Made by a program: the position numbers and the translations under genes
Source of the DNA: an archaeon
GTDB taxonomy: Archaea > Nanobdellota > Nanobdellia > Woesearchaeales > GW2011-AR9
DNA: 39,093 bases
Direction: 5' to 3'
Assembly (NCBI GenBank): GCA_018696395.1
Contig: JABHQR010000017.1
Location: 1-39,093 of the forward strand
Shown here: positions 1-7,204 of the stretch, in pieces
How positions within the stretch are numbered: position 1 is the first letter of the stretch
Layout: each line of letters starts with the position of its first letter
The notes under the pieces: model-generated
Seen by the model: the letters and a program-made list of their open reading frames with translations, nothing else
Database searches by the model: none
What the model was told of the DNA's origin: nothing

Positions 1-156
1 AAAAGTAGGTTTAGAGGATTAAGAAGTAAAATACCTTATATGAAAAAAAGAGAATTTGGATGGAAAGTAATAACTTATAACTTAGAAAAGTTAGCTAAAG
101 TTATTCGGTGGATCATAGCTAATCTCTTTTGGGACAGCGCCGTTTTTGTTGAATAG
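1..156 (+). pseudogene. C-terminal end of a DDE transposase (cut by window start)
   Basis: The first frame is open from base 1 to a TAG at 154-156 and gives 51 residues. The segment has basic residues, then GWKVITYNLEKLAKVI, which resembles the C-terminal end of IS5/IS1182-type transposases, where a helix like YNLxxLxxI follows the catalytic Glu. The start lies outside the window, so it cannot be told whether this is an intact insertion sequence or a remnant. No terminal inverted repeat was recognised in the following bases. The family call rests on a short tail and is tentative. Confidence 0.45.
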
Positions 157-180
157 GTAATAACTGATTTTTTGAAATCA

Positions 181-624
181 TTAATTTACAAATGGGAACA
201 CTTCTTGTCTCTCTTTTGCAGGCCTATAACCTGAATTGATGTGTTCAAATTGTTCTAAAAATAAGGAATATTCATCTAGTGATAAACCTTGATATTTTAT
301 TGCAGAATCGTCAATGTCTGTATCTATCCAAATCTGTTTTGGAAAACTTAATCTTGAAATATGTCTTATTCCTTTATCTTTAACTAAGTATGTTGCTAAT
401 CCTTCAATATTGTCTCTGGGAAAACTTTTACTATCTTGGACATCTTTAATATCAATTCCTTCTTCTGATGAAAATGAAACATTGTAAAAAGATTTTTGGA
501 ATAAGTATTGTTTCCCTTCCACTATGATTATATCTTTTCTTAGAAATTCATTACTTTTTGTTTCTTCAATTAATTGATAATGTTTTGAAATTAAGATTTC
601 TATCTTTCTATGTTCATTTGTCAT
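181..624 (-). CDS. Hypothetical protein, 147 aa
   Basis: An uninterrupted frame of 147 codons with an ATG start at 624. The product is acidic and soluble, with no signal peptide, membrane segment or motif that I recognise. It has a mix of predicted strands and helices and a central segment rich in Asp (IWIDTDIDDSAIKYQG). It lies between the transposase tail and tRNA-Val on the minus strand, so it may be an accessory gene. AT-rich sequence just upstream (625-665) could hold a promoter. Function unknown; the coding call is moderate because there is no homology to lean on. Confidence 0.6.
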   Translation of the reverse strand: MTNEHRKIEILISKHYQLIEETKSNEFLRKDIIIVEGKQYLFQKSFYNVSFSSEEGIDIKDVQDSKSFPRDNIEGLATYLVKDKGIRHISRLSFPKQIWIDTDIDDSAIKYQGLSLDEYSLFLEQFEHINSGYRPAKERQEVFPFVN

Positions 625-694
625 ATTTTTGAAGAATTAGTTATCATATTAAAAACATTTCTAAACCTAAGGATCTGTATCAATATTAATTAAT

Positions 695-701
695 AAAAAA
701 A
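695..701 (-). terminator. Poly-T terminator of tRNA-Val
   Basis: Immediately after the CCA end of the tRNA, the minus strand reads seven T residues. This fits intrinsic termination at oligo-T in archaea. Confidence 0.5.
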
Positions 702-777
702 TGGTGGGCCTGCCCGGACTCGAACCGGGGATCAATGCCTTGTAAGGGCACTGTCATAGCCACTAGACCACAAGCCC
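702..777 (-). tRNA. tRNA-Val, anticodon UAC
   Basis: On the minus strand 76 bases fold as a full cloverleaf. The acceptor GGGCTTG pairs with CAGGCCC, allowing one G-U pair. The D arm closes GTC/GAC. The anticodon stem GTGCC/GGCAT encloses the loop CTTACAA, which places TAC at positions 34-36. The T arm is CCCGG-TTCGAGT-CCGGG. The discriminator is A and CCA is encoded. The tRNA therefore reads GUA valine codons. There is no intron. A near-perfect palindrome (777-797) touches the mature 5' end. Confidence 0.95.
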
Positions 778-966
778 AAACTTTTTAAAAAAGTTTGATT
801 AAAACAATGTTAAGTTACGATACATAAGTCCCTATTTAAAAATATTTCGGGTTTTGTTAGTAAAATTTCTTTTGGTGGGCAAATCTCTTGTAAAAAATAA
901 ACTTATTTTTGAAGTTACTGGTTAGTAGAAACATTTAAATAAAAATGTATTTTGTATTAAAATAAT
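778..966. promoter_or_regulatory. Intergenic region with tRNA leader and TATA box of the next gene
   Basis: Together with the tRNA and its terminator, this makes the protein-gene-free stretch 625-966. The sequence 831-845 (TATTTAAAAATATT) is a possible TATA box for the tRNA on the minus strand. TTTAAATA at about 933-940 sits about 30 nt before the ATG at 967 and would give a leaderless plus-strand transcript. No SD site precedes 967. I see nothing else in this stretch. Confidence 0.4.
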
Positions 967-1473
967 ATGTGGGATTTAAAATATCAATTTTGTTTTAAAG
1001 ATTCAGATTTAACTTTGAACGAAAAACTTTTTGTAAATGGTCATTACTGTCAAAATAGAAGGTTGTATAGTGTTGGATTTGGTATGTCTAGTTTAAGGCT
1101 GACAATGTTAAGTGAGGAATCTTACGATTATAATTTTGGCTATCATATCTTTTCTGATAAATTTGAATTAAGCAAACCTCATTTGTTTAAAGGAAATGAT
1201 TTTGAAAAAGTTTGTTCTTATGGTGAGTCTAAATTAAGGGGGATGTATTTAGGTAATCTAGGTTATGATTCTGCATTAAAATACAATGGTTTTTCTAAAT
1301 TGTCTCGTTTTTTAATTAAGCAGGGTATTGAAAGTAAGATTAAAAAACATCTTAAATCTGATAACTGTCGAGTTAATGTTGGTAATTTAATCTCTTCTGT
1401 TTTGGGTCGAAGAGAACCATTAAAAACCGAACATTTTGAAATAAGTAATTTAATTTGTGTAAATTTCAATTAA
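967..1473 (+). CDS. Hypothetical protein, 168 aa
   Basis: A 168-codon frame starting at ATG 967, with a TATA box about 30 nt upstream as expected for a leaderless archaeal gene. The product is basic, with scattered Cys (residues about 8, 27 and 69) but no CxxC pair, no signal peptide and no membrane segment. I recognise no domain. It lies between tRNA-Val and the convergent coiled-coil gene. A reading on the other strand at 1263-1469 lacks any signal of its own and is treated as a shadow. Confidence 0.6.
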   Translation: MWDLKYQFCFKDSDLTLNEKLFVNGHYCQNRRLYSVGFGMSSLRLTMLSEESYDYNFGYHIFSDKFELSKPHLFKGNDFEKVCSYGESKLRGMYLGNLGYDSALKYNGFSKLSRFLIKQGIESKIKKHLKSDNCRVNVGNLISSVLGRREPLKTEHFEISNLICVNFN

Positions 1474-1510
1474 ATCTTATATCTCTGTTGATTTTTAGTT
1501 GATGTTTTTT

Positions 1511-2218
1511 TTATTTAATCTTGTGTTTCATTATTTTTTCAATATTTTCTTCAAATTGGTTTAAAATTGTTTTTGTTTCTTGGACATAAATCTCTACATT
1601 AATCACTCTTCGTTTGATTGCTTTAATCTTAGAAATTCTTTTTTTAAATATTTTAATTTTCTTTTCTAATTGATTGATTTTGTGATCTTTATCATTACTA
1701 TTCAAATATAATTTTAATCTAAACAGTTCAAAACTTGATTTTCTTTTGTCTGACTTGTATCTTTTAATCAGTGGATTAATTTCAGCTAAGAATTGGTTTA
1801 AATGTTTTTTTTGAAATTTAATTAAGGTCTCTAACTTTTTATAAGTTTCTCGAATTGCTTTTTTATGTGTTCTTCTAAAAAATCCTTGATTAATTTGTAA
1901 TTCTTTTTTAGTTATTTTCCTTAATTTTTTAACGTAATAAGGAATGTCATTGATTGCTCTCCTAACAACAGATTCAACCTCTTTTATCTCTTCTAAGAAA
2001 TGTTGAAATATTTCTAAATTTTCTTCTTCATTTTGTATCAATTCATTAATTTCTTTAGCTATAGCTTCTAAACTGGCTCTTTCCTCTTTTTCAAATTCCA
2101 TAATTCCTTTAAAAGTAATTTTGTGGCTTACTATTCTTTCTAGTAAGATCACTCCCCTAGGATCTATTTTTTCTCTTTTTTTCAAAGATTCTTGACTTTC
2201 AGCTCCAATTCTAACCAT
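1511..2218 (-). CDS. Coiled-coil hypothetical protein, 235 aa
   Basis: ATG start at 2218, 60 bp from the divergent methyltransferase-kinase gene. Residues from about 45 to the end are dominated by Lys, Glu, Ile and Leu in heptad-like spacing, with hardly any Gly or Pro, so most of the protein should form long alpha-helical coiled coils. The C-terminal half is strongly basic. There is no signal peptide and no transmembrane segment. The composition would suit a structural or nucleic-acid-associated protein, but no family is recognised and no function is claimed. Confidence 0.65.
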   Translation of the reverse strand: MVRIGAESQESLKKREKIDPRGVILLERIVSHKITFKGIMEFEKEERASLEAIAKEINELIQNEEENLEIFQHFLEEIKEVESVVRRAINDIPYYVKKLRKITKKELQINQGFFRRTHKKAIRETYKKLETLIKFQKKHLNQFLAEINPLIKRYKSDKRKSSFELFRLKLYLNSNDKDHKINQLEKKIKIFKKRISKIKAIKRRVINVEIYVQETKTILNQFEENIEKIMKHKIK

Positions 2219-2224
2219 GGTAAA

Positions 2225-2243
2225 TTCCTTTTAATTTAAGGAA
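2225..2243. promoter_or_regulatory. Inverted repeat between divergent genes
   Basis: TTCCTT-7 nt-AAGGAA lies midway between the start codons at 2218 (minus) and 2279 (plus). The AT core could serve as a shared promoter or operator element. This is inference from symmetry and position only. Confidence 0.3.
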
Positions 2244-2278
2244 AGTTATTTTAATTAATAATTGTTTTGGAAAAAAGT

Positions 2279-3535
2279 ATGGTGAATTTAACTGATAATT
2301 GCTTAGATTTTTCTCAAGAAGTCTATGAGCCAGCAGAAGATTCGTATTTATTACAGAAATCTGTTCGAAAATTAGCTTTTGGCAGAGTTCTTGATATGGG
2401 TACTGGGTCAGGTATTCAAGCATTTGAAGCTGTGGGATGTAAAGATGTTAGAACAGTCTTAGCTGTTGATGTTAATCCAAATGCAGTAAATATTTTGAAA
2501 AGTAAAGTTAAAAATGAACATATAAATAAACTAAGGGTGATTGAAAGTGATTTGTTTTCTAAAGTGGAAGGGCAGTTTGATACTATTATATTTAATCCGC
2601 CTTATTTGCCGCAAGATAAAGTGGGTGATAAGAAAATTAATGATCTGGCTTTGTATGGTGGAAAGAATGGTTATGAAGTTATTCAACGTTTTTTGAATCA
2701 GTCAGGTGAACATTTAGCACAAGATGGTGCTATTATATTATTGGTGTCTAATTTGTCGGGTTTAAGTAAAATTAAAGAAATAATTACATCTAACTTATTT
2801 GGTCATGAATTGCTTGAAGAAATCAGTTTACCTTTCTTTGAAAAGTTGTATGTTTACAAGATTTGGAACAGTGATGTTCGGAAGGCTTTAATTTCAAGAT
2901 CTGTGAGTAACATTTCTTTTTTAGCTAAGGGTCAAAGGGGTTTGGTTTTCAAAGGAAAATGGAAAAAGAATTCATTTGTAAAAACTCATCTTGCTAAAGA
3001 TGAAATAACTGATGTGGCAATAAAAATTGTTAATCCAAAAAGTAATATTGAATTCCGGATTGAAAATGAAGTTAATTGTTTGAAAAAATTAAATCGTGAA
3101 GGTATTGGTCCAAGATTATATTTTTATGGGCAAGGTTATTTTGTAATGGGTTTTTTGGAAGGTTTGAAGTTACCTGAATTTTTGGAATCTGAAAAAAAAT
3201 TAATATCTTCAGATAAATTGTCTGAAAAATCTAAATCAGTTTTAAAAGAAGTTTTGAGGCAATGTTATGTTCTTGACAAATTGGGTATTTCCAAGGAAGA
3301 GTTTCATCGGCCAATTAAACATGTCATGATCTCTGAAGATTTGAAAGTAACCTTACTGGATTTTGAAAGGTGTCACAATTCTGAGAAACCAAACAACGTT
3401 TCGCAATTTTGTACTTTTTTAGCCAAGTTAAATAGGATTAATTCTGAAGAATTGTTTGAACTTGCCGGGAAGTATAAAAAGAGTTATTCTATTGAAGATT
3501 TTAATTGTATTTTGGGTGCTGTTGAAAGAGCTTAA
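2279..3535 (+). CDS. HemK-like methyltransferase fused to a COG2112-type kinase-like domain
   Basis: The N-terminal half (about 1-200) is a class I SAM methyltransferase with the glycine loop DMGTGSGI near residue 42 and NPPYLP near 106, the signature of HemK/PrmC/Mtq2 enzymes that methylate glutamine in release factors. From about 205 to 375 follows a divergent protein-kinase-like region: a Gly-containing loop (KGQRGLVFKG), VAIK with the presumed ATP-binding Lys near 249, HRPIKHVMI in place of the HRD loop, and LLDFER in place of DFG. This matches the archaeal predicted Ser/Thr kinase group COG2112. The frame can be extended to a TTG at 2267, but ATG 2279 is preferred because it puts the usual short N-terminus before the YEPAEDSYLL motif. 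HemK enzymes are normally about 200 aa, so the fusion is clear. Whether the kinase is active is not known. Confidence 0.88.
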   Translation: MVNLTDNCLDFSQEVYEPAEDSYLLQKSVRKLAFGRVLDMGTGSGIQAFEAVGCKDVRTVLAVDVNPNAVNILKSKVKNEHINKLRVIESDLFSKVEGQFDTIIFNPPYLPQDKVGDKKINDLALYGGKNGYEVIQRFLNQSGEHLAQDGAIILLVSNLSGLSKIKEIITSNLFGHELLEEISLPFFEKLYVYKIWNSDVRKALISRSVSNISFLAKGQRGLVFKGKWKKNSFVKTHLAKDEITDVAIKIVNPKSNIEFRIENEVNCLKKLNREGIGPRLYFYGQGYFVMGFLEGLKLPEFLESEKKLISSDKLSEKSKSVLKEVLRQCYVLDKLGISKEEFHRPIKHVMISEDLKVTLLDFERCHNSEKPNNVSQFCTFLAKLNRINSEELFELAGKYKKSYSIEDFNCILGAVERA

Positions 3536-3542
3536 TTTTGAT

Positions 3543-4190
3543 TTAATAAAATTCTAATTTTCCTTCACAAAAAGTTCCTTGTTTCAATTCTACTGGTCGC
3601 CAATTGTCAATAACCAATTCTGCGTTAAGCCAATCTGCTAAAGCTTTTGGATTTCCAATTGTTGCTGATAATGCAATTATCTGTGGGGAAATTAACCTTT
3701 TTAGTAAAGTGATGATGATCTCTAAAGTTGGTCCTCTTGTGGGGTCGTTAAGCAGGTGAACTTCATCAATGACTACTAATTTTATTTCTGAAAGCCACTT
3801 GACTTTATGCCTGATGAGGGAATCGAGTTTTTCTGTTGTGAGGATTAAGAGGTCATAGTTAGCTAAATGGGGTGAATCTGAATCAATTTCTCCAGTTGAT
3901 TGGACAACCTTAAATTCTGTATTTTTTAGCAATTCTTGGTATTCTTTGTATTTTTCGTTTGCTAATGCCCTTAAAGGAACCAAATAAATCACTTTACCTT
4001 TGCTTAAGTGATTAACGATTGCCATTGTTGCAACCATTGTTTTTCCAGATGCTGTTGGTGCACAAATGAGTAATGATCTCTCGTCTAAAAGGCCCGCATT
4101 TATACTTTTTTCTTGCACTGGGTTTAATGTAGGGAATTTTGTGTAATGTTCTTTGAAATATTTTGGTAAGCTTAAGTCTTGGAATTTCAT
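3543..4190 (-). CDS. Hel308-type helicase, first RecA domain only (215 aa)
   Basis: Superfamily 2 helicase motifs are present in order: a Q-type motif (LNPVQEKSI), Walker A APTASGKT, Ia VPLRALANEKY, Ib TTEKLDSLIR, motif II DEVH and motif III SAT. The order and wording fit the archaeal Ski2-like repair helicase Hel308/Hjm, which is normally about 700 aa. Here a stop follows LEFY, a few residues after the WRPVEL linker, exactly at the boundary with the second RecA domain. RecA2, winged helix and ratchet domains are absent, and the sequence beyond is occupied by the opposite-strand gene ending at 3535. A TATA box (4208-4220) about 25 nt before the ATG suggests it is transcribed. It is either a split gene whose partner lies elsewhere or a truncated relic. 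Confidence 0.85.
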   Translation of the reverse strand: MKFQDLSLPKYFKEHYTKFPTLNPVQEKSINAGLLDERSLLICAPTASGKTMVATMAIVNHLSKGKVIYLVPLRALANEKYKEYQELLKNTEFKVVQSTGEIDSDSPHLANYDLLILTTEKLDSLIRHKVKWLSEIKLVVIDEVHLLNDPTRGPTLEIIITLLKRLISPQIIALSATIGNPKALADWLNAELVIDNWRPVELKQGTFCEGKLEFY

Positions 4191-4608
4191 TTTATTGTGG
4201 TTGGTGGTTATATTTAAATTATTTTTGTTTTAAGACAAAACAAGCCATATATTTAGCTTAAATTAAGGTTTAGCTAACTTTTTACTTTGCTTTTTGATTT
4301 AAACAGAGCTTATAGTTAATATAGAACATAGTTCTAGTTGTAACTTTGGAATGGTGAACTGTTGAAAGCGCAAATATTTTTAGTTTCAGGCCTTGAAACT
4401 TTATTTGGGTTGGTTTCAACCTCCTATTTTGCGAAAAGCTTATAAACGACTCAGGGCTTTTTTGACTAAATAATAATCAATTCCTAACATATTTTCGTCT
4501 GTAAAACGAAAAAGGTCTTTCGGGATGGTGATGTCCTTTTCGAAATTTTTATCAGGCGAGCACATACGTGAGGAAAAGAGAGGATGAAAATAGGAGGTGT
4601 TTCATAAA
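4191..4608 (+). promoter_or_regulatory. Promoter, operator-like repeats and long leader of the S-layer gene
   Basis: This 418-base gap without a protein gene serves both neighbours. The helicase TATA box is at 4208-4220 (minus). For the S-layer gene, TTATAAAC at 4440-4446 is the best TATA box, placing transcription start near 4466 and giving a leader of about 140 nt. Just upstream are two inverted repeats: AGTTTCA-5-TGAAACT at 4382-4400 and GGTTG-GTTT-CAACC at 4408-4421. GTTTCA or its complement occurs three times in 36 bp. In the leader, CGAAAAAGG (4507-4515) can pair with CCTTTTCG (4535-4542). A strong SD, GGAGGTG at 4593-4599, precedes ATG 4609. Confidence 0.6.
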
Positions 4609-7080
4609 ATGAACACTATAAAAATATTAAAAAGACTTACAGCTGTTGCGGCAGGAGCTACAATGCTTGGTGCAACCATAATGGGTGCTGCAGCTGCAGA
4701 TTTGAGTAATTATCCAGATTCGTTTGTTTCAGATGGCGTATTCGATGGATATTTTGTTGTTGGTGAATCAGCTAGTTCAATGGATAACTTAGCTATGACT
4801 GACATCGCAACTAACATGTGGTACACTGCAGAAGGTGAAACTACAACAACAACTTTAAATGGAGACAGTTGGTTAGTAACTACATCTAGTAACTACTTAG
4901 AGTTAAGTGAAAACATTGCTTCTATTGCAAATTACATCGGTGATGATGAAATGGATGCATTAGCTGATGGCGAAATTTCAAACTCTAAAGGTACAGCTAG
5001 TTATGAACAGTTCTTGTATTTTGATGAAGCAAATGGTACTGTAACTTACCAAGAAGACGATGATGATAACATTGGTTTTTTCTACAAAATTGATAATTCT
5101 GATGTAATTGCGAGATATTATTTAGACTTTGGTGATTCATTAGAATCAGACATAACCTCTGGTAGTTTAGACGATATTGATGATGAAATCATAACTCTTT
5201 TTGGAGAAGAATATACAATCGTGACTGCTGAAAATACTAGTAACGGTGTTAAATTAACTCTTATGGGTGGTTCAGCTGCAGATACATTAAGTGAAGGCGA
5301 ATCTCAAACATACGACATCAATGGTGTTGAGTATGAAGTTGAATTGACTTTTACAGATGGAACAGATGCTCAGTTTAGTATTAATGGTGAAACAACATCT
5401 AAATTAGCTGATGGTGAAACTGATGTTCTTGAAGATGGTACGACTATTGGGGTAACTAGTATCTCATACCAATCTTATGCTGGTGGTATCCATACTGCAA
5501 CTTTCTTCGTTGGAGCTGACAAGATGGTTTTAGAACATGGTCAGTCTTTAAGTGTAAATGAAGAAAGTATCAGTGAAGCAATTGTAACAATAACTTCTAG
5601 CGAAGCTAGTTTGGATATCTCTATTGATGATATAGGGGTTAACATGACTGCAGATGATGATTACTATGTAGGTGTTGGTGATAAGTTAAGTGAAAACGCT
5701 GAATTGGACGAACCACAAGTATTATTCACTCAGAATTGGGATATTGAATTAGTTGGTGTAGATGTAGACTTTGTTGAAGAAGCTAGTTTAACTTTCTCTG
5801 AAGGGGATGACCAAGCAGATTTGAAATTAGAGTTATATGATGGTGAAGCATCTATCTCTTTAATATACCAGAATGAAACTGCTTTAGATGTTGTGTATAG
5901 TGGTGAAGATGATGATTCAAGGTTAATTTTAGAAGCTAATTCTACAATAACTGATGAAGATTACTTCTTTTTGAATACAGCTGATACAACCTCTTCAACT
6001 GCTGATGCAAAGAGTTATTTCTTGCAGTATAAAGGAGCGGATGATGTTAACGAGTCAAGTCCAAAAGTTAATATTAAGAATGTCATAACTGGTGAGACTT
6101 ATGAAAGAAGTTTAACTGTTTTATCTCATAATGCAACCACTTTTGATTTAAAGTTAGGGGGATTAACTTTTAACTTTAACGCAACAACAGGTGGGCAAGA
6201 TGATGATTTTGCAATTAGGTTGACTGATGCTGCAACAGGGTATAGTTATACTGATGCTTCCCATGATGCAAGGTTATCACTAAGAACTGCAGATAACAAT
6301 AAGGTTACTTTAGTGCAAAATTTGAATAACGAAACTGCTGGTGATTGGAATGTTGAGTATGTTGTAGATGATGCTGATAAGTTTGATGACTCAGATGTAA
6401 CTTCATATCTTGTTATGAATGCAACAATAACTGGGCAAAGTACTGGTGAGTTAAGTACTTCTGCCGGTGAAATGACTGCAAGTCAGTTAGTTGATTCAAG
6501 TGATTCGGATATTAGTTATTATCGGTCAAACTTTGGTGAGTCATTAGTTACAACTGATGCTGATAGTAGTCCGACTAAGTATGAGTTATCTTTGCCAAGT
6601 ACACAGGCTGAAGTTCAGTTATACATAACTTCTGGAGCTACCACAAGTACATCTTCAAGTGATGGAACTTTAACTCAAGTACAAATTGTTGATGCTACCA
6701 AGCTAGACAGTGAAGTATCAAGTTTAAGTGCACAGAACTTAATTGTTGTTGGTGGTCCATGTGTTAACACTGTAGCAGCTGACTTATTAGGTAACCCAAG
6801 TGATTGTACTGAAGGATTCACACCTGGAGTAGCTAGAGTTAAGATGGTTGACAATGGTGATTACATGGCTATGCTTGTTGCTGGTTACAGTGGCGATGAT
6901 ACAAGACTTGCAGGACAAGTACTATCTCATAATTATGAGAATGGTGGATTGTCAGGTGAAGAAGTAGAAATCGAAGGTACAACCTACAGTGATGCAACAG
7001 TTAGTGAACCTACTGAAGAAGTTGTTGAAGAAGTAGTAGTAGAAGAAGAAGCAACTGAAGAAGTAGTAGCTGAGGAATAA
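4609..7080 (+). CDS. S-layer protein
   Basis: Major surface-layer protein, 823 aa from ATG 4609. GTG 4597 in the same frame lies inside the SD and is rejected. An N-terminal signal peptide has Lys/Arg at about 4-9, then an Ala/Gly/Met hydrophobic core, with likely cleavage after about Ala30. The mature N-terminus (NYPDSFV...YFVVGESASSMDNLAMTDIA) and the region from about 707 (NLIVVGGPCVNTVAADLLG ... LVAGYSGDDTRLAG) match the Methanococcus-type S-layer family (TIGR01564-like). Two Cys near 715-730 could form a disulfide. At least eight N-X-S/T sites are visible (for example NTS, NST, NES and several NAT and NET), so it is a natural substrate for the adjacent AglB. The product is strongly acidic, ends in a Glu/Val-rich tail, and has no C-terminal membrane anchor. 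Confidence 0.9.
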   Translation: MNTIKILKRLTAVAAGATMLGATIMGAAAADLSNYPDSFVSDGVFDGYFVVGESASSMDNLAMTDIATNMWYTAEGETTTTTLNGDSWLVTTSSNYLELSENIASIANYIGDDEMDALADGEISNSKGTASYEQFLYFDEANGTVTYQEDDDDNIGFFYKIDNSDVIARYYLDFGDSLESDITSGSLDDIDDEIITLFGEEYTIVTAENTSNGVKLTLMGGSAADTLSEGESQTYDINGVEYEVELTFTDGTDAQFSINGETTSKLADGETDVLEDGTTIGVTSISYQSYAGGIHTATFFVGADKMVLEHGQSLSVNEESISEAIVTITSSEASLDISIDDIGVNMTADDDYYVGVGDKLSENAELDEPQVLFTQNWDIELVGVDVDFVEEASLTFSEGDDQADLKLELYDGEASISLIYQNETALDVVYSGEDDDSRLILEANSTITDEDYFFLNTADTTSSTADAKSYFLQYKGADDVNESSPKVNIKNVITGETYERSLTVLSHNATTFDLKLGGLTFNFNATTGGQDDDFAIRLTDAATGYSYTDASHDARLSLRTADNNKVTLVQNLNNETAGDWNVEYVVDDADKFDDSDVTSYLVMNATITGQSTGELSTSAGEMTASQLVDSSDSDISYYRSNFGESLVTTDADSSPTKYELSLPSTQAEVQLYITSGATTSTSSSDGTLTQVQIVDATKLDSEVSSLSAQNLIVVGGPCVNTVAADLLGNPSDCTEGFTPGVARVKMVDNGDYMAMLVAGYSGDDTRLAGQVLSHNYENGGLSGEEVEIEGTTYSDATVSEPTEEVVEEVVVEEEATEEVVAEE

Positions 7081-7089
7081 ATTCCTTAA

Positions 7090-7112
7090 TTTTTTTCTTT
7101 TTTTTTCTTTTA
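7090..7112 (+). terminator. T-rich terminator after the S-layer gene
   Basis: Three T runs separated by single C residues begin 10 nt after the stop codon, typical of archaeal intrinsic termination. They separate the S-layer transcript from aglB, which has its own promoter. Confidence 0.6.
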
Positions 7113-7149
7113 ATTTTGTTTAATTCTATAACTAACCTTTTAACTTCAA

Positions 7150-7204
7150 TAAATCTTATAAATAAAAGCTAGTTCTGAATCTATTCTGAGGGGGTTTTAT
7201 TAAA
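7150..7204 (+). promoter_or_regulatory. Promoter and SD of aglB
   Basis: CTTATAAATA near 7155-7164 is a good TATA box. GAGGGGG at 7188-7194 is an SD 10 nt before the GTG start at 7205. Together they support independent transcription and the non-ATG start. Confidence 0.55.

Noticed and set aside
1-780. Integrative element bounded by tRNA-Val
   Set aside because: The transposase tail is nearby, but no integrase or duplicated tRNA 3' end was recognised.
2211-2423. Minus-strand reading frame across the start of the HemK-like gene
   Set aside because: It lies antisense to a conserved methyltransferase domain and has no recognisable product or ribosome site.
4597-4608. Upstream GTG start for the S-layer protein
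   Set aside because: This GTG lies inside the GGAGGTG SD; ATG 4609 has correct spacing and gives a normal signal peptide.
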